A stretch of DNA of 64,000 nt. It comes from Liolophura sinensis. Its lineage: Eukaryota > Mollusca > Polyplacophora > Chitonida > Chitonidae. The notes under the pieces are model-generated. The model made no database searches. It was not told the origin of the DNA and was given only the letters and a program-made list of their open reading frames with translations. The stretch covers positions 8,875,501 through 8,939,500 of the forward strand of contig NC_088303.1 of assembly GCF_032854445.1 (NCBI RefSeq), written 5' to 3'. Position 1 is the stretch's first letter; the number at the start of each line of letters is the position of its first letter. This document shows, piece after piece, positions 38,667-47,905 of this stretch. The position numbers and the translations under genes are program-made.

Positions 38667-41600
38667 CTTAGAAAGAGTAGATATATATTTCAGTGAGTTC
38701 ACAAACATATTCTATTCCCATTCCCTCATCTACGTTAGTTAATCTCTATGAACAGGCAAAGATATCCAAAACTGAATCCCACATAACTGACCAATCAAAG
38801 CCGAACTCAATCAAGATAAACTCATGCTAATTGCGACATCGTTAAATCTACTGATTCAATTACACTGGTTATAAATTGTGATGTAAATTAGTAGGTTACA
38901 GGTTTCTTTTCTGTCTTTTTTTTTTACATGACAATGATTTGCACACAATGAATCTTCATCTTCAACACTGATAACCGGTCCAGATAGCACAGTTGGTAGA
39001 GCGTCTGCTTCGGGACTGGTAGATCCAGGATCAATCCTTGATCGAGTCACACCTAAGACTTTAAATAGAGGAAGTTGTAACTTCCTCGCTTGGCGTTCAG
39101 CATGAAGGGGATAGTGCAACGACTGGTTGACCCGTATCAGTACAATGGCTTGGGCAGGGCGGCTTACTTGCCTTCGGTAAGTCGTCTCAGTGAAGCAGCA
39201 CTTATATACAAGAACGGTGGAAATCCGTCCTACAACAAGGAGGCACATTACACGTACATGCACCCTAATGATTCCTTCGTCGTCATATGACTGAAAAATT
39301 GTTGAGTACGACGTTAAACCCCAAGCACTCACTCAACACTGATAAATCTTTTCAAGTATCAGTTAACATTTTGATAGGAATGGAAACATGCAAGTATTTG
39401 AAATAACAATCACTTAAAGACCCAAGAGAGCTAATGAAAATACAAAGACACAGATATACTAGATACTGACAAATACAGACATGGCCACAAAATAAATACT
39501 AGTAAATATGATTTTACATATATTATAAATACTGCACATCTATTTTGTCACATACTACAGTACATGTCTACCGTATTCAGGATATAATTATACTCATAAC
39601 GCACAATGTATCTCACCTGAAATATAGCACATTTCAAATGGCACATTATAAAGTATAGGGACTATTAAACCGCACTGTACTGCAGTAAAGCATGGGCCCC
39701 TACTTACAGCTTTACTTTCAAGTATTTTGTACACTTTTCTATTACTGTGTTTCACCTGAAGTTTAGTATTTTTCACACCGTGCTTGATTTTGATTGATTC
39801 ATCGACCTTATACAGCCACTTGTGTTTGTGAGAAGTTCATTTAATTTCTTATCAGGCACACTTGTGTTGGAATTTAAAATATCATTTTAAGGCCAATAAG
39901 TGTTTCTGAAACAGAATTTTTACATGACAAACTGTGAAATGTAGTGATTAATAACATTAGGTTGATCACAAAAGAAACATAACATAGTGGTACATATGAT
40001 TTGGCTAGAACAAACAATTACATGTGTACAAGTACTACAGAGAAGATATACCCACCTCGTTTGGCCTGTAATTTACTCATGACAGGTTTCTTGCTTTTCT
40101 CGCATAGAGAGGTGTCCAGGGCAGAAGTGATGGACAACGAAACCTGTCAAAAATAAACACACTCTCACATAAAACTGAATTCTTCAACCAAAAAAAAAAA
40201 AAAAAACTTGTATAGGTCAATTAGTCAACTTCCTTTAAAATGATTACTCCTAACAGTGCTAAAACAAAATCCCAGCTTAAAATAATGTCAAAATACTTAA
40301 ATGTATTGGTACTAGAAAGGCTTGTAAATAATCACTTTTGGTGTAATAAATCAGTTTGATACTCAAAAGGCTTTTGCTACGCACAAAACCATTGACGCTC
40401 CTGCAAGTTTACAATAATTCATTCACATTCAATGAGCCAAGTGAGGAAAACAGGAAAAAGAACTGCTAATGTTTTTACACTATTGGAAGCTTTGCTTGCA
40501 ATAAACATTTTGCATAAATTAAAAATGTAGCTTATCATACAATAATACCCTACCTTTTGAGCTGCCATTAACTGAGCCAGCTGAGCCTCTAACACAGCAA
40601 GTCTGGCAGAGTCGTCTGCCCCTGCCTAATATGCAAAATACCAAAAAAAGGAAACGCTGAATCAGATACAGTGAATGACCTACAAGTTTGCCCTGGACTT
40701 GATGACTAAGTGGTACATTTTGCCTGATCCACAAACTTCTATGGCTCTCTAAAGTAGTTGTGCAATTTGTTTGAAAGGACTCATGATATCCAACTGGGAA
40801 TAATATGTTTCAGCATCAAAAGTAACTAGAATATTTAAGAGTATTTATTTGACAATTCTAGGTCTTTTACCATATATATGTCATGATGTACTTTATCCAT
40901 TTGCTTATCTTAGGGTGTTAAGAACTGAGATTGCACAAAGCCACACCATGCTCTTGAGGCAGAAAGTTATAGAGATTAATTGGGCGTATGGATTTGTAAA
41001 TAAATCCTAATTGAATTGATATATATACTTCATTGCTGTTTAATACCATTATGGTGGGAGGAAACCAGGCAGAGCCCAGGACCTTTCCACGTACAGGTAG
41101 AGAGGAAAGCCAACTTGAGATGGATTTGAACTCACAGCAACTGCATTGGTGAGAGGTTCCTGGGTCACTGAACCACACTGGCGTGCTAATCACCTTGGCC
41201 ATCTCAGCTCCACCTGTTTTATAAAGTGAAAAAATTTCATAGCCCTTCTTGGCATTTTATCATCAAGCACTGCTTCAACATTATCAACATATATATTTCA
41301 TTGTTGTTTAATACAATGCTGAAGACTTTACTTGAACAATTTACAATGGTGGTTGGTGTAAATTTACAGGTGGAGGAAACCAAAACCCACAGGATATAAG
41401 ACCACCAAGCTACTGACATGCATGACTGACCAACCTTCCCACATGTGATGTACAAATATGGACACTGTACTGGAGGAAGACAAATTCCTTAAACATTAGA
41501 CCGCACAAACAGCCGTATGAGCGTCATCGGCAGCTCGCTGCCACAAGGGCTTCAACGTTAGGCATTACTCTGACAACAACACTGTTACCTGTGGCATTGG

Positions 41601-44600
41601 TGACTGTCCCCTGGTGGTAGGGTCACTCTTCTCAGACATCACATCCTCTGCTGCCGTGACACTGCTGACCTCTGTGGAGGATATCCCACGATTCCTAAAT
41701 CTCTCCAGTACTTGGTCGATCTTTGGAGTAATTAGCTCACTAGGGTGACGCTCCTCAGTCTGAAAAAAATCATTCATCACTAAAATCAGAGCTCTTCTTA
41801 ACTCAAATATTTACTTATTATCCTCTGTAATGTCTAGAAGCTGTAATACATTTTAAAGACTTTTGCATCATTGATATAAACAAATACCATTATGGTATTA
41901 CTTCCATGCATTGTGATCAATTTTAGTTACTGGTACATAAGGAATATGAAATAAAAATGGTATCTGAGAAATTTCACATTTCAACATTTAGTGGGTTTGT
42001 TCATCAAATCCATCTGTGGACAAGGTCGAACTACAAGAACTCGTCCTCTTGAACAGATTTACACTGATTTTTTGTCATAAACCTCATGCAGACCATGCAC
42101 ATTACATCTACTTACATGTACTGAGGAGTCTGTTGATAGCAAATACTCCAAGTAACTGTCTAGACCTTTATCAACAAACAAACAGCATTTATGAACAAAT
42201 ACAGTTGTAAGATTGGCAAATAGTAACACAGTCAAACCTAACTAATACTAGTACTTCACTAATATTCCAAACTAAGAGGAAATAACAAATCCTGTAGCTT
42301 TCCAGCCATTCCCTTACAGATAAATGTTTTTGACCAACAAGCCAACCTGTGGCCCACACAGGGGGGCAATGAGCAAAATACATGCTCCTAATTTTAAAAA
42401 AAATTATGCTGTTTCATCTTTATGCTATTTTGGTAAATGACCAAAAGTTTTGCACATGAGTTACTGTCGTTCACTTTCGCACCATCTGAGTTGGTGGCAA
42501 GATGACAGATGAAAGTGATGTCCGTATTATTACCCTGAATGGCACTTGGCAGCTCTGCTTGCTAAACATTGCTACATGGGGTCAAGTCATTGACAGTAAC
42601 GCGTGCACGTCTCCCGACTAGTAGGCCTACATGTACATCTCTAAATATACCCATGAATGAAATCGACAAAAGTATTAAGACAGGTGATGTCTACTACTGG
42701 TAAAAACCTTTAAATTCTAAACACTGTCTGGAAGCAACCACACCAAACAAGGAATGTACATGCATTCTCTGTATGCTTTGCATACAGAGAGCCCTGCATT
42801 TTAAAGACAGGTATTTGATATGACACTCCACATGCGTAAAGGTACTGGGTTTTCACACTTATCTCCACACAGTCTTCTCCCAAATTCCCATTTATCACAA
42901 AATAACGATAATAAAACAATCAACCTCTTGTGAGGTCCATGTACTAAATTATTATGATTAAAATTCAGGAAGACATGAACTGTTAGTGGTAGGAGAATAG
43001 ATTAACTGCTCAGTGAAGCATGAACTTGTATATCACAATCTTGAACAGTCAGTATAATCCCTTGATCACCCCCACAGCTCTCCCACGGCACCCAGTCAGT
43101 AAGAACCACAATCAACGCAATGAGTCATAGAACACACCTTCCGAGTCACATGGTGAAACTTTAGGTCATGTGCCGTAATACAGGGCAAGCAGGACGGCAT
43201 AAATTAGTAACTGTAATGGGCTAAGTTCAAAATAAGTCTATTCACTGTACTTCTAATTAAGAAACATGACCCACTGTAATGACCTTTAATATGCCACTAA
43301 ACATTCCTACAAAAACAATTAAAACAAAAAAAAAAGAACAAATTTAGACTTCAAATATGATAAGCATACCAATGCCGGTATAAAAATGGAATGAATTCTG
43401 AAATTGTGCATGCCCACTTGCACAAAAAATCCATGGTAAACTCTACAAATGAGTTTAAAATGATTGTAAAAAATAAGCTACTCTGCTTCTACAAAGGCAT
43501 TGTATGGTGATTCTTTTCAGAAAGAAAAATTCTACAAAAATCTACAATTTTCAGAATTGTACTCAACATAATGTTGGTCTGTATAAATGGAAAATATACC
43601 AATCAACAACTTTTTCTTTCCTTCATTTTCAAAAGAGCTATACATCACAATGACTCAGCGTCTAACAACAACAATACGTGAAGAAATTCTCAGAGCATCT
43701 TTTTGAGACAATTAAAGTGAACATCTCCAAATCCAAATTAACTAACAATCTACCTAAGGCAAGTAAGAGTACTTTATGTCAATTTTGTAGTGGTTGTAAA
43801 TCTTTACAATTGGATCAACCCCAACTGCAATTTCTGATTGTAAGTTACAACTATCATAGCTTAATACAATCCATTCGTGAAAGAGGGTGTCAACTGCACA
43901 TGTAAGCTAAAACTACAAACGCGATTTCAGTGATTTACAATCAACTCAGGCTCACTATCCCTTTGTGCAAATGATCCCAGTTCTCACCTGGAATGTTGTC
44001 CACTGCATCTGAGGACCGAGCCTGCTGTCCATCTCTGGTCAGACCATCTAACACCTGAAGCTGAGGCAACCCTCTTAGGACACGTTCTCTATAATCTGAC
44101 GCCAAGAAATGAAACATTTTTTACAAGTAGACTGGAATGGAAAAGTGGAAATTGCAAACTGTTTGTTACTAAACTGTTACCACTTTCTCCCTAAACTTAT
44201 CCAGGCAAAATTTTTATCGTCCTACAACATACATTTATTTGATTTATTTGATTGGTATGGACACCATACTCAGGACTGTTTTACACTTTAGGTACATGAA
44301 TAATGATGTTATTTTCTACCTCCTCTCACACAAAACTGTGTCCGAAAAGCTAGTGTAGAACTTGTAGCCATGATTAAATATGAGCTATATGCAGGTAACT
44401 TCACAATGCCAAGAGTTCTTTTTTGCTTTACTACAGAAGAAGCCATGACTAATTAACTCTCCAGTAGAGTGAGAATGTACACAGGTGTTCATTGCCCTAC
44501 CTGGCTGGTTACAGAGGGGGTTAGAGGAGGGTCCCTGTCTCACAATTAAACACTGAACATTCACACATCCAGTCAGGGTTTCGATGAATCTGTTGACACT

Positions 44601-46509
44601 CTGCACGTAGTTGCCATGGATTTCTATGTGTGACAGTTTATAACCATTCCCCCACAGGGAGGCAAATCCAGAAACATCCTCAATTTGGTTATAACTTAAA
44701 TTCAGCTTCACCAAACATCTATAACGACAATACATATGAAAAGCGCATGCTAAGATATTAACACAACCCAAATATGTTCAATTCAAGGCTGATAAAATTC
44801 AATATAACTTCTCAAGTGCTATTTTTAAAGTAATCAAAGTTGACAACTTATACGACCTCAGTACTTGTAACTGATCGGTAGAAGAGGCTAAAGACATGTG
44901 AGCATAAATCGATTTATGGATCTGAAGATAGCTTCACTCCACAGAAGCATTTCCTTAAAACAATTAATGACAAAATTTACAATAAACATTGAACAAGCTA
45001 ATTCTTACCTGAGGTTCTGAAGCCCTTCCACAACTTTAAGTCTGTTACAAGACAAGTTCAATGTTCTTAAAGAGTGCAACCCACCAAGTCCTTCTATCTT
45101 TTCAATTCTATTGGACGACAGGTCCAGATGTTTTAGATTACACAAGGCATCAAGCCCTTCAATCCTCGGAATGGAATTGTTGTGAAGATTTAGAACACAA
45201 AGCTGTCTCCCAAGAGGTATGTCCCTCAGTGATTTGATTCCAGAGTCAATGAGACAAAGCTCAGCGCATTCTAGATCAATGTCATACATTTTGGTAGCAA
45301 TAGTGTCACAAACGTTTTCACTAATTTTTACATTGAGGTCTGCAAGCCAAACAATAGATGAAAATCTATGTCGCGATTGTTTAGTATCATTTTATGTTCA
45401 GTCTACAGAAGGAAAAATAATTTCATACAATATGTCGTCCAATGCTCAGCTAGACTATCACATTCTTCTACAATGAAAGCCATGAAAGACACTGGCTTCG
45501 ACTGTACACTTGAGTGCAAAGACAGAAACTTCAATTCCAACAGTTATATCTGTTTCCAATCTGAACCATCTTGGTCTCCTGCAAAACACATAAAAAGGCA
45601 TACTGAAACAGGTACATAGTCATACAATACAACCAGAATGTACCAGTAACTTGACTGTACTGTAGATAAGGTATAAGTACATGATGAAGCATATATGAAA
45701 TTGCAAGTGGTGTATCTAAATATAAAAATCTAAATATTACAGTATACGGTCTGTATGTTATTCTTATGAGATATGGATAGGCTCGCATCGCAATTCCATT
45801 ATATTAGTTTAAGAATGCTTCTGAAATAAATCATAAGTTTCTGAACCACATCATTTCGCTATTGTCTGATATAGTTTATTTATAGCCCTAGCTATATTAG
45901 CCCAAAGCTACCGTCCTACCTTAGTGCCCAACTTCAGTCATATAGATTTCCACACAGACAATTTCACTAAAAAAAATGGCTCAAACCCTACCTTTTTTTC
46001 CCATATATTATTTGGCCCATTCCCTAAAACACCCGAAATATAATGTCAAAGCCAGAATTGATAAACCATCTTTCAACAGTAATCCAGCAATTTAAACTTT
46101 CAAATCCGACAACTCAAATCAACGTCTGCCATGTTTGGAATTTATTTTTTCAATTTGATCAAATGATCATCTGAAATCCACATATAACGTATAGAAATCA
46201 AAATCCAACACATCTGCAATGAATTTGCAAAATACTGTAATTGTAATGACAGATCGACACTGCCAGAGGTTTTGGTAAGGGTATTGTTAACAAATACATT
46301 GTATATGTAACGCAATACTGACTTTGCAGCCTTTAGGCTAGGTTAATAAACCAAAATAGAATCTGACTGTTTTAATGTGTATTTGCAGGGTTGGTGATTG
46401 ACGGTCAAGCCATATATACTAAATAAATATTTCAGTAAATGATGGCCATGAAGTTTATCAGTGATGAAAAATATGTACCATAATCATGAAACAAACTCGC
46501 AGCGGACAT
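38516..46509 (-). CDS. LRRCC1: LRRCC1 orthologue, N-terminal part: LRR centriolar protein (nine exons, 3' end not found)
   Basis: Nine minus-strand exons join in compatible phase: 46479-46509, 45009-45339, 44501-44718, 43988-44095, 42116-42165, 41589-41759, 40554-40625, 40056-40143 and 38516-38666. Together they give 1,220 nt, or 406 codons plus 2 nt. The product starts MSAASLFHDY and has SDS22-like leucine-rich repeats at about residues 57-165 (LNLHNNSI, LDLSSNRI, LNLSCNRL, LNLSYNQI). An LRR cap follows (YRERVLRGLPQLQVLDGL), then an acidic and SR-rich linker with KKKFSIPTYR. Order and motifs match vertebrate LRRCC1, a centrosomal protein of the distal centriole lumen needed for cilia. Family members reach about 1,000 residues by a long C-terminal coiled coil, which I could not find at lower coordinates. 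Exon 1 has an ideal Kozak context (CCACCATG); Met28 at 45289 is an alternative start. Divergently paired with TMEM67. Confidence 0.88.
38975..39332 (+). mobile_element. tRNA-SINE family 2, full length (358 bp) with 13-bp target duplication
   Basis: Flanked by TCAACACTGATAA at 38962-38974 and 39333-39345. It starts CCGGTCCAGATAGCACAGTT, then GGTAGAGCGTCTGCTTCGGG, and ends GTTAAACCCCAAGCACTCAC. It lies in the LRRCC1 intron between exons 8 and 9, antisense to the gene. Confidence 0.96.
40056..40143 (-). CDS. LRRCC1: LRRCC1 exon 8 (linker)
   Basis: Acceptor TTTTTGACAG and donor AACGAG|GTGGGT. It encodes VSLSITSALDTSLCEKSKKP and then VMSKLQAKR, a basic linker. Enters in phase 0 and leaves in phase 1, matching exon 9. 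Confidence 0.8.
40554..40625 (-). CDS. LRRCC1: LRRCC1 exon 7 (short helix)
   Basis: Acceptor TTGCATATTAG and donor CAAAAG|GTAGGG, 24 codons, phase 0 to 0. It encodes AGADDSARLAVLEAQLAQLM and then AAQK, an amphipathic helix with heptad-like Leu spacing, probably the first coiled-coil segment. Confidence 0.82.
40745..40915 (+). repeat. Dispersed repeat family X, copy 4
   Basis: TTTGAAAGGACTCATGATAT, CCAACTGGGAA and TTTCAGCATCAAAAGTAACT; intronic in LRRCC1. Confidence 0.42.
41031..41188 (-). mobile_element. tRNA-SINE family 1, old copy
   Basis: CATTATGGTGGGAGGAAACC, GACCTTTCCACGTACAGG and TTGAACTCACAGCAACTGCA follow family-1 order on the reverse strand, including part of the tRNA head. Intronic in LRRCC1. 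Confidence 0.85.
41297..41442 (-). mobile_element. tRNA-SINE family 1, very old copy
   Basis: GTTTAATACAATGCTGAAGA, ACAATGGTGG and GGAGGAAACCAAAACCCACA can be aligned to family 1 with many changes. Confidence 0.5.
41589..41759 (-). CDS. LRRCC1: LRRCC1 exon 6 (linker)
   Basis: Acceptor ATGATTTTTTTCAG and donor CCACAG|GTAACA, phase 0 to 0, 57 codons. It encodes an acidic, Ser/Thr-rich linker beginning TEERHPSELITPKIDQVLER, with no recognised domain. The ITPKID motif has a counterpart at the same place in vertebrate LRRCC1. Confidence 0.85.
42116..42165 (-). CDS. LRRCC1: LRRCC1 exon 5 (short)
   Basis: A 50-nt exon with acceptor TTGTTGATAAAG and donor GTACAT|GTAAGT. It encodes LDSYLEYLLSTDSSVH, which fits the LExLL...SSDS stretch after the LRR domain in family members. 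It was found because it is the piece that restores phase between exons 4 (phase 1) and 6 (phase 0). Confidence 0.75.
43988..44095 (-). CDS. LRRCC1: LRRCC1 exon 4 (LRR C-cap)
   Basis: Acceptor GGCGTCAG and donor CCAG|GTGAGA. It encodes YRERVLRGLPQLQVLDGL followed by TRDGQQARSSDAVDNIP. The YR...LPQLxxLD pattern is the C-terminal cap that closes SDS22-type LRR domains. Both phases are 1. Confidence 0.9.
44233..44291 (-). mobile_element. tRNA-SINE family 1, tail fragment
   Basis: ATTTATTTGATTTATTTGAT, then TGGTATGGACACCATACTCA is the reversed tail of family 1; intronic in LRRCC1. Confidence 0.6.
44501..44718 (-). CDS. LRRCC1: LRRCC1 exon 3 (last LRRs)
   Basis: Acceptor CGTTATAG|ATG and donor CCAG|GTAGGG. 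It encodes CLVKLNLSYNQIEDVSGF, then LSHIEIHGNYVQSV and SSNPLCNQP. The NPLC motif before the cap corresponds to NPVC in vertebrate LRRCC1. Enters in phase 2 and leaves in phase 1. Confidence 0.92.
45009..45339 (-). CDS. LRRCC1: LRRCC1 exon 2 (first LRRs)
   Basis: Acceptor TTGGCTTGCAG at 45340 and donor CTCAG|GTAAGAA at 45009. It encodes the LRR cap (LCLIDSGIKSL) and three repeats with the LxxLxLSxNxI pattern, ending in VEGLQNLR. An in-frame ATG at 45289 with A at -3 could be an alternative start (Met28). Confidence 0.93.
46479..46509 (-). CDS. LRRCC1: LRRCC1 exon 1 (start codon)
   Basis: The ATG at 46509 lies in CCACCATG. The exon encodes MSAASLFHDY plus one base and ends TATG|GTACAT. Phase 1 fits exon 2, giving ...HDYDLNVKISEN... 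across the junction. The donor is not the strongest type, and the exon is short, so a transcript should confirm it. Confidence 0.65.
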
Positions 46510-47709
46510 GGTGGAAAAATGGATGTTAGATATATCCAGATAGGCTAATTAGATTCTTAAAGTGTCGTTCTCGTTGTAGCCAATCAGATCTTACCTAACG
46601 AGTTCAAATATAAACTTATGTAGTGACATTGACTCCAGCTAAAAAAGTGTCCATCCAAACAAACTGGCCTACAGATTGCTGTTTGACATCGGTCTGAAAA
46701 TCTATATCCTGACAGATCCAAACATTAAACTCGTCACAGCCAAGATTTACTGTAAAACTGTAAAATCAGGACATTTGACAGATACCTGGCAAAGAGTGGT
46801 GGTGGTGATTTTGTCTGCATCTACATGATTTCCTATACACATACAATGACACATCTAACCTCCACTGCATAATAAACAGAAATATCCTTGAGTGTGACGT
46901 TAAATCCAGTGAAATAAATACACATATGTGTGTGAGTGTACAAAAAACAATCCCAAATCAAGTAAGAAGATAAATATTATTTTGGTATTTATTTTGGTAG
47001 TTCTTGGGTATGCAGTGTCAATTAAGTCAGATCATTTTGCATCCCATTAATTCTTCGAGATTAACAGCACAATGCCAATGTCAGCGACACATAGGATAAA
47101 ATTAACAACAACAACGAGTTACATTTTAACAGTAGACCTACTTTCCACGCATGAAGATAGTCGGTGATAGCTTTCAGCCTGGTGATTACTACGCATATAT
47201 CTATTGTGATATTTCGAGATTATCATCACAGGGATTCAGCAAGCTGAATGACAATACAACATGCCGTAATGAGTGAAAGTAATATCAGATTTAGTGTGGA
47301 AAGTTTCATGTTTATACTTGCCGCTACCATGTCATTCAGGGCCATATAAAAACCTTAACCATTTTCAAAGAGGGTCAAAAATCGAAAATCGTAATTCAGT
47401 GCGCGGTATATGACTGTATTTGTGAGTTGTGTAAAATCATTTCACTTAAATAAAATGGATAAAATATTTATCATTTAAAGTGACTCTTTGCTGTTTTAAT
47501 GGATTATGGTTTTCATTAATTGTGACCCGCTAAATAAAGTCTTTCTTCGTATTCTAGCAGTTATAGTTTTACCATTATCCAAGCGTTCAACCTTGTTCTT
47601 AACAGTCCACATCCAGACATACAAATCCTGTGTTGAAAGATAAGGCTCGTAGTTAACTGTACACTGTAACGCTATAGATCCAAGGTATCAGAGATTCCAC
47701 AACAACCGA
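46510..47709. promoter_or_regulatory. Divergent (probably bidirectional) promoter between LRRCC1 and TMEM67
   Basis: The LRRCC1 and TMEM67 start codons face away from each other across 1,200 bases, so both promoters and 5'UTRs must fit here unless there are distant first exons. A CCAAT box (GCCAATCAG, 46579-46587) lies about 70 bases upstream of the LRRCC1 ATG, flanked by a small inverted repeat (CTCGTT at 46570, AACGAG at 46597). No perfect RFX X-box (GTTGCC..GGCAAC type) is visible by eye. A degenerate SINE tail is present around 46.9 kb. Joint control of two ciliary genes is inferred. Confidence 0.6.
46856..46922 (+). mobile_element. Degenerate SINE tail in the LRRCC1-TMEM67 promoter interval
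   Basis: ATCCTTGAGTGTGACGTTAA then ATCCAGTGAAATAAATAC resembles the shared SINE tail TTGAGTACGRCGTWAAACMCC. Too short for certainty. Confidence 0.35.
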
Positions 47710-47905
47710 ATGGCGGCGCTTGTAAACTACGACATGTTACCGCTGAAAGTTATATGTTTTTGCTTGGTTATCGCATTTGTAGAGTGTGTTTTCATCACAA
47801 AAGTGACACCAGATCAATGCACACGAGGAGAAAACAGAAAATATTACGATATCTCTCATCTTCAATGTTTAGACTGCAGCGCAAATAGTGTGGTGAACAC
47901 AGATG
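47710..47905 (+). CDS. TMEM67: TMEM67 exon 1 (signal peptide, start of Cys-rich region)
   Basis: The ATG follows AACAACCGA. The hydrophobic core MLPLKVICFCLVIAFVE is a good signal peptide, and Met9 would be an alternative start. CTRGENRKYYDISHLQCLDC is the first Cys-rich motif of meckelin. Donor GATG|GTAAAT, phase 1. Confidence 0.9.

Noticed and set aside
38397-38708. 103-codon minus-strand frame over LRRCC1 exon 9
   Set aside because: Wrong frame; the phase-compatible frame of the exon gives the acidic and SR-rich LRRCC1 linker.
38856-39332. 158-codon minus-strand frame
   Set aside because: It is mostly the antisense of a family-2 SINE, tRNA head included.
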